64,000 bases of DNA from Ruminococcus sp. (GCF_016283395.1 NZ_JAEEMU010000036.1:124001-188000); one strand, 5' to 3'; positions 39,493-49,757 are shown, numbered from the stretch's first letter. Notes: a model not told the origin generated them from the sequence alone. A program made the numbers and translations.

Positions 39493-42255
39493 ATGGGTTT
39501 ATTCAAAAACGTTTTTGGCGCGAACGCTTATTCCAACCGTGAATTAAAGCGTATCGAACCTATTAAAAATAAAGTTCTTGAACTGGATGAAGAGTATCAG
39601 GAGCTCTCAGATGCAGAGCTCAAGGCTAAAACAGCCGAATTTAAGGAAAGACTTGAGGACGGCGAAACTCTCGATGATATACTCCCCGAGGCTCTTGCTA
39701 CTGTAAGAGAAGCTGCATGGCGTGTTCTTGAGAAAAAGCCTTATCCTGTTCAGATCATCGGTGCTATCGTTCTTCACCAGGGACGTATCGCTGAAATGAA
39801 GACAGGTGAAGGTAAAACTCTCGTTGCCTGTGTTGCTTCATACCTCAATGCGCTTTCAGGTCTCGGCGTTCATGTCGTTACCGTTAACGATTACCTTGCA
39901 AAGACTCAGGCTGAGGAAATGGGTAAGGTACTCCGCTGGCTGGGACTTACAGTAGGCTGTATCCTTCACGGTCTCAACAACGATCAGCGTCGTGCTGCAT
40001 ATAACTGCGATGTAACCTATGCTACAAATAACGAGCTCGGTTTCGACTATCTCCGTGATAACATGGTAACTCACAAGGAAGAGCGTGTTCAGCGTGCTCC
40101 TAACTTTGCTATCGTGGACGAGGTCGACTCTATCCTCATCGACGAGGCACGTACTCCTCTTATCATTTCGGGACGCGGTGATAAGTCCACTGATCTCTAT
40201 GCTATTGTTGACCGCTTTGCAAAGACACTTACTTCAACTACTGTTGTTGAAATGGACGATAAGGTAGATCAGGAGTCTATCAATGATACTGCTGACTATA
40301 TCATCGACGAAAAGGCTAAGACAGCTACTATCACACAGCGCGGTGTTAAGAAGGCTGAGCAGGCATTCAGAATCGAGAACCTTATGGATTCAGAGAATAT
40401 GACACTTCTTCACCACATCAATCAGGCTATCAAGGCTAACGGTGTTATGAAGAACGATATAGACTACGTTGTCAAGGACGGCGAGATCATCATCGTTGAT
40501 GAGTTCACAGGCCGTCTTATGATGGGACGTCGTTTCAACGACGGTCTCCACCAGGCTATCGAGGCTAAGGAAGGCGTTAAGATCAAGAGCGAGTCAAAGA
40601 CTCTTGCTACTATCACTTTCCAGAACTTCTTCCGTCTTTACACAAAGCTGTCAGGTATGACAGGTACTGCTATGACAGAAGAGGACGAGTTCAAGGAGAT
40701 CTACAAGCTCGATGTTATCGCTATACCTACAAACAAGCCTGTTATCCGTATAGATTACAACGACCTTGTTTATACTACTGAAAAGGGCAAATATGCTGCT
40801 ATCATCGAGAAGATCATCGAATGTCACGATAAAGGACAGCCTATCCTCGTTGGTACTGTTTCTATCGAGAAGTCAGAGCTCCTCTCTGCTATGCTCAAGA
40901 GAAAGGGCGTAAAGCACGAGGTACTCAACGCTAAGCAGCACGCTAAGGAAGCTGAGATCGTTGCTCAGGCAGGTAAGTACGGTGCAGTTACCATCGCTAC
41001 CAACATGGCTGGACGTGGTACCGATATCATGCTCGGCGGTAATGCTGAATTCCTTGCAAGAGCTGAACTGAGAAAGCGCGAGATACCTGAGGAGATCATC
41101 ACAGAGGCTATCGGCTTTGCTGATACTGATAATCAGGAAGTTATCGAAGCAAGAAAGCTCTACCGTGAGCTTTATGATAAGTACAATGCTGAGGTTAAGG
41201 AGAAGGCTGTTGCTGTTAAGGAAGCAGGCGGTCTCTATATCCTCGGTACAGAAAGACACGAATCAAGACGTATCGACAACCAGCTCCGCGGACGTTCGGG
41301 CCGTCAGGGCGACGAGGGCGAAAGCTGCTTCTTCCTCTCTGTTGAGGACGACCTCATGCGTATCTTCGCAGGTGACCGTCTTGAAAATATGATGAGAACT
41401 CTTAACGTTGACGAGAATACTCCTATCGAGAGCAAGATGCTCACAAGAATTATCGAGTCCTCACAGAAGAAGGTCGAGGGACAGAACTTCAGCGTAAGAA
41501 AGAACGTCCTCAACTACGACGACGTTATGAATACTCAGCGTGAGATCATCTACAAGCAGAGATCACAGGTTCTTGACGGTGAGGATCTCCACGAGAGCAT
41601 TCTCAAGATGATGGAAGATCTTATCAAGTCTACTGTTGATACATACCTTGTTGATGACGAGGTAAAGGACGACTGGAATATTGTCGGACTCAAGGATCAC
41701 TTCCTTGGCTGGCTCATCGGTCCTGAGGATCTTACTTTCGAGGAAGGCGAGATCGAAGATGTATCCAAGGAAGATATCGTTAATGCTCTCAGCACTAAGG
41801 CAGGAGAGATCTATCAGGCTAAGGAAGAGGAATACGGCGCAGAGATCATGCGTGAGCTCGAACGTGTTATCCTCCTGAAGGTAGTTGATACAAAGTGGAT
41901 GGCTCATATCGATGATATGGAAGAGCTCAAGAAGGGTATCGGTCTCCGTTCATACGGTCAGAAGAACCCTGTTATCGAGTATCGTTACGAAGGCTTCGAG
42001 ATGTTCGATGCTATGGTAGAGTCTATCCGTGAGGATACTATCCGTATGCTCCTTACAGTAAAGCTCCAGAAGAACGAAGCTCCCGAGCGTGAGCAAGTAG
42101 CTAAGCCTGATGCTCCTAATGCAGGTGCAGGCGACGGAAGCTTTAGTGATGAGCCTGTTCGTGTAAAGAAAATAGGCGATAACGATCCGTGCCCCTGCGG
42201 AAGCGGCAAGAAGTATAAGAAGTGCTGCAAGGCTAAGGACGCAGCAAACAAGTAA
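39493..42255 (+). CDS. secA: Preprotein translocase ATPase SecA
   Basis: 920 residues, normal length. It is the motor that drives unfolded secretory proteins through SecYEG, needed here for the many dockerin proteins. Visible motifs: Walker [11 protein letters not shown], Walker [29 protein letters not shown], the [13 protein letters not shown] block, preprotein cross-linking region, and a C-terminal zinc finger [13 protein letters not shown]. Codon use is strongly biased (GCT, GTT, CTC, AAG), as in highly expressed genes. Confidence 0.98.
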   Translation: MGLFKNVFGANAYSNRELKRIEPIKNKVLELDEEYQELSDAELKAKTAEFKERLEDGETLDDILPEALATVREAAWRVLEKKPYPVQIIGAIVLHQGRIAEMKTGEGKTLVACVASYLNALSGLGVHVVTVNDYLAKTQAEEMGKVLRWLGLTVGCILHGLNNDQRRAAYNCDVTYATNNELGFDYLRDNMVTHKEERVQRAPNFAIVDEVDSILIDEARTPLIISGRGDKSTDLYAIVDRFAKTLTSTTVVEMDDKVDQESINDTADYIIDEKAKTATITQRGVKKAEQAFRIENLMDSENMTLLHHINQAIKANGVMKNDIDYVVKDGEIIIVDEFTGRLMMGRRFNDGLHQAIEAKEGVKIKSESKTLATITFQNFFRLYTKLSGMTGTAMTEEDEFKEIYKLDVIAIPTNKPVIRIDYNDLVYTTEKGKYAAIIEKIIECHDKGQPILVGTVSIEKSELLSAMLKRKGVKHEVLNAKQHAKEAEIVAQAGKYGAVTIATNMAGRGTDIMLGGNAEFLARAELRKREIPEEIITEAIGFADTDNQEVIEARKLYRELYDKYNAEVKEKAVAVKEAGGLYILGTERHESRRIDNQLRGRSGRQGDEGESCFFLSVEDDLMRIFAGDRLENMMRTLNVDENTPIESKMLTRIIESSQKKVEGQNFSVRKNVLNYDDVMNTQREIIYKQRSQVLDGEDLHESILKMMEDLIKSTVDTYLVDDEVKDDWNIVGLKDHFLGWLIGPEDLTFEEGEIEDVSKEDIVNALSTKAGEIYQAKEEEYGAEIMRELERVILLKVVDTKWMAHIDDMEELKKGIGLRSYGQKNPVIEYRYEGFEMFDAMVESIREDTIRMLLTVKLQKNEAPEREQVAKPDAPNAGAGDGSFSDEPVRVKKIGDNDPCPCGSGKKYKKCCKAKDAANK

Positions 42256-42260
42256 TACAG

Positions 42261-42286
42261 AGGGGCGGTTTTCTCCGCCCCTTTTC
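42261..42286 (+). terminator. Intrinsic terminator after secA
   Basis: AGGGGCGG (42261-42268) and CCGCCCCT (42275-42282), then TTTT. Confidence 0.85.
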
Positions 42287-42316
42287 TGCGTTGATGCAGG
42301 ATAGAAAGAAAATAAT

Positions 42317-42480
42317 GATTGAATTAGGGAAGTATTATCTCAGCCTTTAGCTTTTAGGCTTTAGCTATTAGCAAATGTGTCGCCTTCGGCGAATAATTAA
42401 AATAATGTGAGCGTAAGCGAACTCTTTCGGCTAATGCCTAATGGCTAACGGCTACATTTTTCCTTTCCTATTTCAATTTA
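42317..42480. repeat. Palindromic repeat element, copy B (MITE-like)
   Basis: About 164 bp between secA and a lipoprotein gene. The left end TTGAATTAGGGAAGTATTATC and right end (complement of TAAATTGAAATAGGAAAGG) are terminal inverted repeats. The arms are heptamers (AGCCTTT-AGCTTTT-AGGCTTT-AGCTATT / GGCTAAT-GCCTAAT-GGCTAAC), and the core contains GTCGCCTTCGGCGAATAAT and GAGCGTAAGCGAAC, i.e. inverted relative to copies A and C. Confidence 0.85.
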
Positions 42481-42526
42481 CAGTATACTAAGGCTTTTTG
42501 AAAGAAAGGTATTATGAGGTGACATT

Positions 42527-43510
42527 ATGAAGAAATATATCTTACCTGTTCTTGCACTGGCTCTCCTTACGGGCTGCGGCAAGGTAAGCGAGGTAAAGGA
42601 TACAGACCGTCCTATAAATATTGTTTCGGGTACTGTTGAGGGAACTACAAAGGATATCTCAACTACAGATACAGAAGCCGATGACGATATCGTTTCGGGA
42701 ACTACTACAGATAAGGCAGGAAATAAGGTATCAGGCACTACGACTACTACAAGTGCAGGTTCAAAGAAGTCTGCTGTTACCCGTGCAAACGGCGGCAGCG
42801 GCGGAGTTTACGGAACTACAAGAGCTGTACCTGTTGCTCCGAAGAGCAATAATACCAAGAAAACAACAACTACAGCAGCTCCTGCAACAACTCAGCCTGC
42901 TACACAGTCTCCGAAATTCGATCCTAAGGATTGCAGCTCTATCTCATTCGGATATTCTAACAGCACACCTAACAAAATAGATGTATCAAGACAATACAAT
43001 GACGGACAAGCACGTTCATATCAGGTGCTGAGTGCAGATACTGCCGAGATACAGAAGGCTATAGAGAAGGACTCTTCAAAGACCATAAATGATTTTGTTA
43101 TAAAGAACGATTATGACTTTGACGGTTATCCTGATATCTTCATAATTGAAAAGCCAGATGACCTTAACAAAACAGGTAAGTATTACCACTATGACCCGGA
43201 AAGCGGCAACTATCAGGCGTGGGCAGAGCTTAACAGCATACATCTGGAGTTTGCAAGAAATGCCGCTGAGGATCTGCTTATTACCGTTGAGAAAAAAGAC
43301 GATATCGAATATGAGGAAAAGGCTTATTACTGGAACGAGCAAAATCAGCTCTCACTGAGAAGCTATACTCATAAGTACAAGGCAGGAGATACTATCCTCA
43401 TAGAATATGTGGGTTATGATAATAGCGGTGCCGAGACATTCAGAGAGACACGCGATGAAAACGGAAATCTCGTAGGCGGAAATACAGGCGATCAGTCGCA
43501 GGGCGAATAA
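42527..43510 (+). CDS. Thr-rich lipoprotein of unknown function
   Basis: 327 residues with a lipobox (LALLTGCG). A Thr/Ser-rich linker (to about 130) leads to a C-terminal domain of about 190 residues containing DFVIKNDYDFDGYPDIFII, a calcium-loop-like DxDxDG segment reminiscent of VCBS/FG-GAP-type surface proteins, then IEYEEKAYYWNEQNQLSLR. Probable cell-surface anchored protein; family not identified. AGGTGA lies upstream of the ATG. Confidence 0.75.
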   Translation: MKKYILPVLALALLTGCGKVSEVKDTDRPINIVSGTVEGTTKDISTTDTEADDDIVSGTTTDKAGNKVSGTTTTTSAGSKKSAVTRANGGSGGVYGTTRAVPVAPKSNNTKKTTTTAAPATTQPATQSPKFDPKDCSSISFGYSNSTPNKIDVSRQYNDGQARSYQVLSADTAEIQKAIEKDSSKTINDFVIKNDYDFDGYPDIFIIEKPDDLNKTGKYYHYDPESGNYQAWAELNSIHLEFARNAAEDLLITVEKKDDIEYEEKAYYWNEQNQLSLRSYTHKYKAGDTILIEYVGYDNSGAETFRETRDENGNLVGGNTGDQSQGE

Positions 43511-43538
43511 GCCTTTGCGCAAAGGAAAATGCTTTCAT

Positions 43539-43567
43539 GGACTGTACCTTATATGGTGCAGTCCTTT
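43539..43567 (+). terminator. Intrinsic terminator after the lipoprotein gene
   Basis: GGACTGTACC (43539-43548) and GGTGCAGTCC (43555-43564) with one G-U pair, then TTT. Confidence 0.75.
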
Positions 43568-43597
43568 GCTGTAATCAAAACGGAAGAGTGATTAAAT

Positions 43598-44365
43598 ATG
43601 AGCGGATACAGTGCGTTTGCACGTTACTATGACGAGCTTACGGCAAATATAGACTATAAACACCGAGGTGAGTTTTTCCACGGCATAATTCAGAAGTTCA
43701 AGACCACAAAGGAGAATATCCTCCTTGATCTTGCCTGCGGTACGGGAAGTATCTCCGAGGTAATGGCAGGTCTGGGGTACGATGTTATCGGAGTTGATAA
43801 CTCCGATGAGATGCTGGGCATAGCTCTTGATAAGAAGTTCGACAGCGGACTGAATATACAGTATCTATGTCAGGATATGCGTAAGCTTGATATGTTCGGG
43901 ACTGTGGATATTACCATATGCGCCCTTGACAGTATCAATCACCTTGCAAGTATCGGCGATGTGAAAAAGGTGTTCGAGAATGTGGCTTTCTTCTCGGAGC
44001 AGGACGGACTTTTCATATTCGATGTGAATACTCCCTACAAACACCGCGAGATACTGGCAAACAATACCTTTACATATGAGACGGAACACGTTTACTGCGT
44101 GTGGGAGAATACCCTTGTCCCCGATACCCTTGAAGTTAAAATGGAGCTTGAATTCTTCGAGCGCGAGGAGAACGGGCTTTATTCACGAAGCTCCGACGGC
44201 TTCTCGGAAAAGGCTTACAGTGAAGAGGATATCGAGGCTCTGCTTAAAGAGTGCGGGTTTGAAGTGCTGGCAAAGTACGGCGATGATACCCTTGAACCGC
44301 CCTGTGAGACTTCACAGCGTATAGTCTATGCCGCAAGATGTATCAGAAGCGGTCAGAAATATTGA
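43598..44365 (+). CDS. Class I SAM-dependent methyltransferase
   Basis: 255 residues. SAM-binding motif I ILLDLACGTGSISEVM, acidic motif II VIGVDNSDEML, and ICALDSINHL as motif IV. It is a soluble small-molecule type methyltransferase; the substrate is unknown. It is followed by hslO with 13 nt between, so the two form an operon together with the HAD phosphatase. Confidence 0.87.
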   Translation: MSGYSAFARYYDELTANIDYKHRGEFFHGIIQKFKTTKENILLDLACGTGSISEVMAGLGYDVIGVDNSDEMLGIALDKKFDSGLNIQYLCQDMRKLDMFGTVDITICALDSINHLASIGDVKKVFENVAFFSEQDGLFIFDVNTPYKHREILANNTFTYETEHVYCVWENTLVPDTLEVKMELEFFEREENGLYSRSSDGFSEKAYSEEDIEALLKECGFEVLAKYGDDTLEPPCETSQRIVYAARCIRSGQKY

Positions 44366-44378
44366 AAGGATAAGTAAA

Positions 44379-45251
44379 ATGGGAAATTTATACAGAGCTA
44401 TCTCTGCTGACGGTTCGGCTTTCGCAGAGGTACTTGATGCTAAGGATATAGTTTCGGAGATAGAACGCATACACAAGACATCGGCTGTTATCACGGCAGG
44501 TCTTGGCAGACTTTCAATAGCAGCTTCCCTTATGGGCTATATGCTAAAAGGCGATAACGACAGCGTTACTCTCCGTGTGGACGGCGGCGGTCCTTCGGGA
44601 CAGCTGGTCGCAGTTGCTGACAGCTGGGGAAACGTAAAGAGCTGCGTGAATAATCCTGTTGTGGAGCTTCCGCTCAATGCGCAGGGAAAGCTTGACGTAG
44701 GCGGCGCAGTTGGCAGGGACGGTACTCTGTCCGTAGTCAAGGATATGGGGCTGAAAGAGCCGTATGTGGGCGTTATCCCCCTTGTTTCGGGAGAGATAGC
44801 CGAGGATATCGCAAGCTATTACGCTACAAGCGAGCAGATACCTACTGTTTGCAGTCTTGGTGTGCTTGTAAATCCCGACCTTACTGTAAAGGCAGCAGGC
44901 GGTTTCCTTGTTCAGCTCCTGCCTTTTGCAGATGAGAAGTGTATTGATACAATTGAGAAGAATGTGGCGAATATGCGCCCAATTTCACAGATGCTGGACG
45001 ATGGCATAACTCCCGAGGAGATAGCAAATATGCTTCTTGACGGACTTGAGCCTAATGTGCTCGATACTGCGTCACCTGTTTATAAATGTGATTGCAGCCG
45101 TGAGCGCACAGAAAAAGTTCTCATCAGTATCGGAAAGGACGAGCTGAAGTCAATTGCGGACGAGGGAAAGGATACCTCTGTAAGCTGTCATTTCTGCGGT
45201 AAGGAGTACGTGTTTACTCCCGATGAGATACGCGGACTGATAGGGGAATAA
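44379..45251 (+). CDS. hslO: Redox-regulated chaperone Hsp33
   Basis: 290 residues from ATG 44379 (AAAGGA 8 nt upstream). The N-terminal domain has RAISADGSAFAEVLDA and GPSGQLVAVADSWGNVKS; the C-terminal zinc switch has CDCSRER and CHFCGKEY. Oxidation of the four Cys releases zinc and activates the holdase. Fits an anaerobe exposed to oxygen. Operon with the methyltransferase and the phosphatase. Confidence 0.95.
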   Translation: MGNLYRAISADGSAFAEVLDAKDIVSEIERIHKTSAVITAGLGRLSIAASLMGYMLKGDNDSVTLRVDGGGPSGQLVAVADSWGNVKSCVNNPVVELPLNAQGKLDVGGAVGRDGTLSVVKDMGLKEPYVGVIPLVSGEIAEDIASYYATSEQIPTVCSLGVLVNPDLTVKAAGGFLVQLLPFADEKCIDTIEKNVANMRPISQMLDDGITPEEIANMLLDGLEPNVLDTASPVYKCDCSRERTEKVLISIGKDELKSIADEGKDTSVSCHFCGKEYVFTPDEIRGLIGE

Positions 45252-45255
45252 ACGT

Positions 45256-45900
45256 ATGAAAACGGCTGTGTTTGATCTTGACGGCACTATTGCCGATACT
45301 ATTTACGACCTGGGCGACGCGGTAAATCACGGTCTTGAAAAGCTTGGCTGCTCTGCACATGACTACAAGGCGTATAAGAAAATGGTTGGGAACGGTGCGA
45401 AGAAGCTCTGTGAACGTGCGCTTCCCGAGGAAAAAAAGGATAAGGCTGGGGAGCTGCATAAGCTTTTCGGTGAGTACTATTCTCAGCATTATCTTGATAA
45501 GACAAGGCTGTATGACGGCATGAAAGAGACTATGGAGAAGCTCCAGAGCAGCGGAGTCATACTTGCTGTGGCTACGAATAAGCCTGAGGACGTGGCAAGA
45601 GAGATAGTATGGGAGCTTCTTCCCGATATTGATTTCGTGAAGGTGCTGGGCGGAGTTGAATATCGTCCCGTAAAGCCCGACAGTGCCATACTTATCGAGA
45701 TATTTTCAGTTCTTCCCGATGAGGAGAACGAGGTATACATGATAGGTGACAGCAATGTTGATGTTCGCACCGCAAAGAATGCAGGGATCCCCTGTATAGG
45801 CTGTGTCTGGGGATTTCGCGGACGCGCTGAGCTTGAAGCAGAGGGTGCGGAATTTATCGCAGAAAAGCCTGAGGATATCGCGGATATTATCCTTGGATAA
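45256..45900 (+). CDS. HAD-family phosphatase (phosphoglycolate phosphatase-like)
   Basis: 214 residues, start 4 nt after the hslO stop. HAD motif I AVFDLDGTIADT, motif II VATNKP, motif III RPVKPDSAI and motif IV MIGDSNVDVRTAKNAG are intact, with an alpha-helical cap of the PGP/Gph subgroup. The exact substrate is not determined by sequence. Confidence 0.88.
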   Translation: MKTAVFDLDGTIADTIYDLGDAVNHGLEKLGCSAHDYKAYKKMVGNGAKKLCERALPEEKKDKAGELHKLFGEYYSQHYLDKTRLYDGMKETMEKLQSSGVILAVATNKPEDVAREIVWELLPDIDFVKVLGGVEYRPVKPDSAILIEIFSVLPDEENEVYMIGDSNVDVRTAKNAGIPCIGCVWGFRGRAELEAEGAEFIAEKPEDIADIILG

Positions 45901-46078
45901 AAATCAGCTTTTGTAAGAGGGCTGAAATCAGTACTTTTTCAATGCAAAACCATTGAATATTGAAAAAATGTTTTTTGAGTTTTATGTTTTGTACAAATCG
46001 TGACAGCTGTTTTTGTGTATTGTTACGATCATTTTTCGGGGGGGTTATCCGCCCCCTACTTATTATAATAGGGTAAAA

Positions 46079-46108
46079 AAAGCCGCTGCAATTGCAGCGG
46101 CTTTGCCA
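46079..46108. terminator. Bidirectional terminator between phosphatase and GH53 genes
   Basis: A 26 bp perfect palindrome with arms AAAGCCGCTGCAA and TTGCAGCGGCTTT, preceded by A residues; convergent genes on both sides. Confidence 0.85.
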
Positions 46109-47686
46109 TTATTTTACGATAATTGTCTTGTATGTGAGATCACTGTCGGCATATCCTAAGATATAACGCTGTAGCTTCACAAGGTCTGCAACGCCCACCT
46201 CATTATCGCCGTTGAGGTCAAGCTCTGCGGACTTATTTCCTGCAACGATCGCCTTTCTCAGTGCCACAACGTCATATACGTCGATAACTTCGTCGTTGTT
46301 GATATCGCCCAGTATGATATCCTTTGTCTGTACAGGCTCTGTAGTAGTTGTGGTGGTAGTAGTCGATGTTGTTGTCGTAGTTGTAGTGGTAGTAGTAGTT
46401 GTTGTTGTTGTTGTCACTGCGGGCTTATTCTGTGGGTAGATGTTGAGGAATACGTCAAGGGACTCCAGAGGCTTGCCGTGAAAATCGAAAAGTGCCTGAT
46501 TATCAAAGGAAGAACCGCCTGATTCAGTCACGTCCTTGTTGTATTCTTTTGCGTAGTATGTTGCCCAGCCTGTGCCGTATTTGTCCCAGAGCTGTTGCTG
46601 CTGCTGACGGGAGATATCGGGAACTCCAAGCCATGCAGGCTCCCAGTAGAATACGCCGATTCCGTGGCCGTTGCAGTTGGCAACAGTCTGGAATACATCG
46701 GTAAGAGCCTTTGCCTGTCCTTCAACGGATATGGGGTATCTTAGGTCTACACCTGTTAAGCCTGAGCTTACGGTGTTTCCGAAGCTGTCTCCGTCCTGAT
46801 CGGTGTAAGGATAGGCTGTCTCGACTACCATTACGTACTTGTTGTACTTGTTGCCGATATCGGTGAGAGTCTTACGCAGATTATCCAGTGAGCCGTGCCA
46901 GTATGAATAATATGAGCAGGCGAATATATCATAATCAAGGTTGCATTCGTTCATTACCTGAGCGTACCAGCCAAAGTGACCGTTTCCTGCGTTTGCGAAG
47001 TGATGGGCGATAAGGATGTTCTTGTCAAAATCACGTATAGCCTTTTCACCGCTTGAAAACAGGTCGCATATCTTGTACATATCCTTTTCATCGCAGAAGA
47101 AGCACTCTGTCTCGTTGCCGACCTGTACCATGCCGATGTCACTGCCGTTTTCGGTGAGATACTTCACTACCCATGATGTCCAGTTGTATATCTCGGTCTT
47201 GAGCTTCTCATGGCTGTGGGGCTGCCAGTATTTGGGGCGGGTCTGCTTTGCAGGGTCTGCCCAGAAGTCGGAATAATGGATATCGACAAGGAGCTTCATG
47301 CCGTACTGTGCGGCACGTTTGCCTATTTTAGCCGCTGTTTCAAGGTCGGAGTGACCGCCTCCGTAAGTGTGACCGTTGCCGTCGTTAGGCTCGTTCCATA
47401 TCCTTACTCTGATATAGTTTACACCGTGGTCGGCAAGTGTTTTGAATATATCCTTCTCTTTTCCGTTATCGTCGAAGAATTTAACGCCTGCTTCTTCAAG
47501 AGAAATGACAGAGGATATGTCCACACCGCGTATGGGCTCGCCGCCGTTTATGCGGCTGTCAAAGTTTGTGAATGTAACTGAGTTTATGTTTACAGCAGAT
47601 GTTTTTGTTCTGATGTCGGTGCATAATGCAGAGGGAAAGGCTATCAGCGCAGCTGATGCCAGTGCGATAAAACCTTTGAATTTCAT
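46109..47686 (-). CDS. GH53 endo-beta-1,4-galactanase with dockerin
   Basis: 525 residues from ATG 47686 (AAAAGGAG 6 nt upstream). Signal peptide, GH53 barrel (about 35-385), Thr-rich linker, C-terminal dockerin (DINNDEVIDVYDVVALRKAI, DLNGDNEVGVADLVKLQRYI). The acid/base Glu is in VQVGNETECFF and the nucleophile in VVETAYPYT; NEPNDG and HYSDFWADPAKQ are typical of GH53. It cleaves beta-1,4-galactan side chains of pectin. Its upstream region is palindromic repeat copy C, 20 bp from the start. Confidence 0.93.
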   Translation of the reverse strand: MKFKGFIALASAALIAFPSALCTDIRTKTSAVNINSVTFTNFDSRINGGEPIRGVDISSVISLEEAGVKFFDDNGKEKDIFKTLADHGVNYIRVRIWNEPNDGNGHTYGGGHSDLETAAKIGKRAAQYGMKLLVDIHYSDFWADPAKQTRPKYWQPHSHEKLKTEIYNWTSWVVKYLTENGSDIGMVQVGNETECFFCDEKDMYKICDLFSSGEKAIRDFDKNILIAHHFANAGNGHFGWYAQVMNECNLDYDIFACSYYSYWHGSLDNLRKTLTDIGNKYNKYVMVVETAYPYTDQDGDSFGNTVSSGLTGVDLRYPISVEGQAKALTDVFQTVANCNGHGIGVFYWEPAWLGVPDISRQQQQQLWDKYGTGWATYYAKEYNKDVTESGGSSFDNQALFDFHGKPLESLDVFLNIYPQNKPAVTTTTTTTTTTTTTTTTSTTTTTTTTEPVQTKDIILGDINNDEVIDVYDVVALRKAIVAGNKSAELDLNGDNEVGVADLVKLQRYILGYADSDLTYKTIIVK

Positions 47687-47705
47687 AATAAACTCCTTTT
47701 TTCCG

Positions 47706-47848
47706 GTAATTGAAATAGGGAAGATAATACGGTAATGAGCCATTAGTCGTTAGCCGAAAGAGTTTGCTAACGCTCACATTATTTATATTATTCGCCGAAG
47801 GCGACACATTGGCTTAATAGCTAAGGGCTAACGGCTAACGGCTTTATT
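47706..47848. repeat. Palindromic repeat element, copy C (MITE-like)
   Basis: About 143 bp between GH53 and the NERD gene. Left end GTAATTGAAATAGGGAAGATAA, arms AGCCATT-AGTCGTT-AGCCGAA / AGCTAAG-GGCTAAC-GGCTAAC, core with GCTAACGCTCACATTATTT and ATTCGCCGAAGGCGACACAT. The right terminal repeat is truncated at the stop codon of the neighbouring gene. Confidence 0.8.
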
Positions 47849-47849
47849 A

Positions 47850-48497
47850 TCAGTCGTTCTTTTTGCGTGTTCTTATCCACATCTTCTTGAATGGGTTTCG
47901 TACCTGCATTTTTTCAAAGTAGTGGTAGAGTATATCCTGATTGCAGCCTGCATCAGGAAGTGAATTGTAGAACTTTTCAAGTCCCTTTAAGTCCATGCCT
48001 ATTTCTGACGGGAAATCAATATCCTTTGCGGAGAATACTACCGCGCCGTTTACGGGAGTTTTCTCGAAACCGCCCTTTTTCAGGTGGTGGATAACGTTAT
48101 CCATGTGTGTCTTGTTCTGGAGCTGTGGGTTGTAGAATTTATGAGTCTTGCTGCCTATGTTATGAGTCAGATTTTTGCCGCTGCCTGTTACAGTGCCTGA
48201 GATACCCTTTGTTTCGACAACGAGTACGCCGAAACGTCCGAAAACAAGGTGATCGACTTCACAGGCTTTGTTGTAAAGAGGGAGATAAGCGTTGTTGATT
48301 ATCCTTATCTTGTCCTTTTTGCCCAGTTTTTTCAGATATTTTCCTACCTTGCGCTCGGCAGCTCTGCCCTTGCGCTTGCCTTTGCTGAAGTGTACGGATA
48401 CATAAAGAATGAGCAGAAGCACTGCGGCAGCGATCACGGCTATCATTATCCATGTTTTTTTATCAAAGGATAAAAGTGACATATTATACAGAAACAT
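47850..48497 (-). CDS. Membrane-anchored NERD (nuclease-related) domain protein
   Basis: 215 residues from ATG 48497 (AAGGAG site). One N-terminal membrane segment (about 15-37), a basic linker KGKRKGRAAERKVG, then a NERD domain: NNAYLP, EVDHLVFGRFGVLVVETKG with the nuclease-like Asp and Glu-x-Lys, and GVVFSAKD-like blocks (NGAVVFSAKDIDFP). Predicted DNA-acting but unproven. Confidence 0.82.
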   Translation of the reverse strand: MFLYNMSLLSFDKKTWIMIAVIAAAVLLLILYVSVHFSKGKRKGRAAERKVGKYLKKLGKKDKIRIINNAYLPLYNKACEVDHLVFGRFGVLVVETKGISGTVTGSGKNLTHNIGSKTHKFYNPQLQNKTHMDNVIHHLKKGGFEKTPVNGAVVFSAKDIDFPSEIGMDLKGLEKFYNSLPDAGCNQDILYHYFEKMQVRNPFKKMWIRTRKKND

Positions 48498-48619
48498 AAT
48501 TTTTCTCCTTAAAAATGAATAATCCTGAATTTTGCGGCGATAATACATTTGTACCAGTGAAGAGCGGTATTTATCCGCCGTCAGTGGTTTAAAATCCCGA
48601 ATAAAGAGGTGTTCTCAAT

Positions 48620-48838
48620 ATGTGGGACAAACTTGCTCTTATTCTTCTGATTATCGGAGGAATAAACTGGGGATTAGTCGGTATTTTTGAATTTGACATT
48701 GTAGCATGGCTTTTCGGCGGTGCTGACAGTGTCATAAGCCGTGCAGTTTTCATACTTGTAGCTATCTCAGCAGTATGGTGCATCTCTCTTCTCTTCCGCA
48801 GAGATGAGGAGCTTGCTGTTCAGAATATCGACCGGTAA
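48620..48838 (+). CDS. DUF378 small membrane protein
   Basis: 72 residues with two membrane segments; LALILLIIGGINWGLVGIF and VFILVAISAVWCIS fit the DUF378 family. Function unknown. Its start has AGAGGTG upstream. A hairpin CGCTCCTT/AAGGAGCG (48850-48877) follows the gene. Confidence 0.82.
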   Translation: MWDKLALILLIIGGINWGLVGIFEFDIVAWLFGGADSVISRAVFILVAISAVWCISLLFRRDEELAVQNIDR

Positions 48839-48892
48839 CCCCGTTTGACCGCTCCTTTGCCGATGCCGTAAGGAGCGTTACATATGAATATG

Positions 48893-48922
48893 CAAAAAGG
48901 GAGGCATAATGCCTCCCTTGAA
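48893..48922 (-). terminator. Intrinsic terminator after rpsR
   Basis: AAGGGAGGCAT and ATGCCTCCCTT form the stem; on the minus strand it ends in a run of T. Confidence 0.85.
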
Positions 48923-48930
48923 TTTTATGA

Positions 48931-49173
48931 TTAGTCGCTGATGTAAGGAAGCAGAGCGATGTGTCTTGCTCTCTTGATAGCAACTGTGAGCTCACGCTGG
49001 TGGTAAGCGCAAGTGCCTGTTACACGTCTTGGAAGAATCTTAGCTCTCTCAGTCATGCACTTTCTGAGCTTAGCGAGATCCTTATAATCGATCTTCTCGA
49101 TTCTGTCAGCGCAGAACATACATACCTTCTTGCGAGGCTTCTTTGCCGGACGGGCATTTCTTTCCTTTTCCAT
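48931..49173 (-). CDS. rpsR: 30S ribosomal protein S18
   Basis: 80 residues. [17 protein letters not shown] has the N-terminal Cys pair of the zinc-type S18, and [17 protein letters not shown] and [12 protein letters not shown] are conserved. Last gene of the rpsF-ssb-rpsR operon; binds S6 in the small subunit platform. Confidence 0.97.
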   Translation of the reverse strand: MEKERNARPAKKPRKKVCMFCADRIEKIDYKDLAKLRKCMTERAKILPRRVTGTCAYHQRELTVAIKRARHIALLPYISD

Positions 49174-49212
49174 GACTTTTCCTCCTATCGTAATAAAGTA
49201 AAGTTAACTGAC

Positions 49213-49728
49213 TCAGAACGGTACATCGCCGTCACTGAGTATTTCCTCAAAATCGCTGAGGTTGCCGTAAGACATACTGTCATTAGCGGGCTGCTGTGGA
49301 GCTGCCTGCTGTGGAGGAGCGGAATAATTGTTATTGTAATTGTTCTGGGGAGCACTGTAGCCGCCATTATTCTGATAACCGCCGCCGTTGCCGCCGCTTT
49401 CGCTCTTGCCGCCTACAAACTCGACATTATCTACCTGCACATCTGTTGTGTAGTGTGTTATGTCGGGGTGGTTCTTATCCTGATAATTGTTATTTCTGAG
49501 TGAGCCCTCTACACAGATGAGCTTACCCTTGCTGAAATATCTTGAAACGAACTCAGCAGTCTGTCTCCATGCTGTACAGCTGATGAAATCAGCCTGTCTT
49601 TCACCTGTATTCTTGTCGGCAAATCTTCTGTCGCAAGCTACGGTAAATCTGCATGAAGCTATACCGCTCTGAGTCTGTCTCAGTTCAGGATCAGCAGTGA
49701 GCCTTCCAATTAAAATGACCTTATTCAT
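49213..49728 (-). CDS. ssb: Single-stranded DNA-binding protein
   Basis: 171 residues. The OB fold (1-110) begins MNKVILIGRLTADPELRQT; a Gly/Asn/Gln-rich linker leads to the acidic partner-binding tip FEEILSDGDVPF. Sits between rpsF and rpsR as usual in Firmicutes. Confidence 0.97.
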   Translation of the reverse strand: MNKVILIGRLTADPELRQTQSGIASCRFTVACDRRFADKNTGERQADFISCTAWRQTAEFVSRYFSKGKLICVEGSLRNNNYQDKNHPDITHYTTDVQVDNVEFVGGKSESGGNGGGYQNNGGYSAPQNNYNNNYSAPPQQAAPQQPANDSMSYGNLSDFEEILSDGDVPF

Positions 49729-49757
49729 CTGACCGCCTCCTAATTAATGAAGTAGAA

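Noticed and set aside
46330..46425. Simple-sequence repeats of GTT/GTA triplets as mobile or regulatory DNA
   Set aside because: They encode the Thr-rich linker of the GH53 protein; the same holds for 27000-27060, 52190-52430 and 54210-54310.
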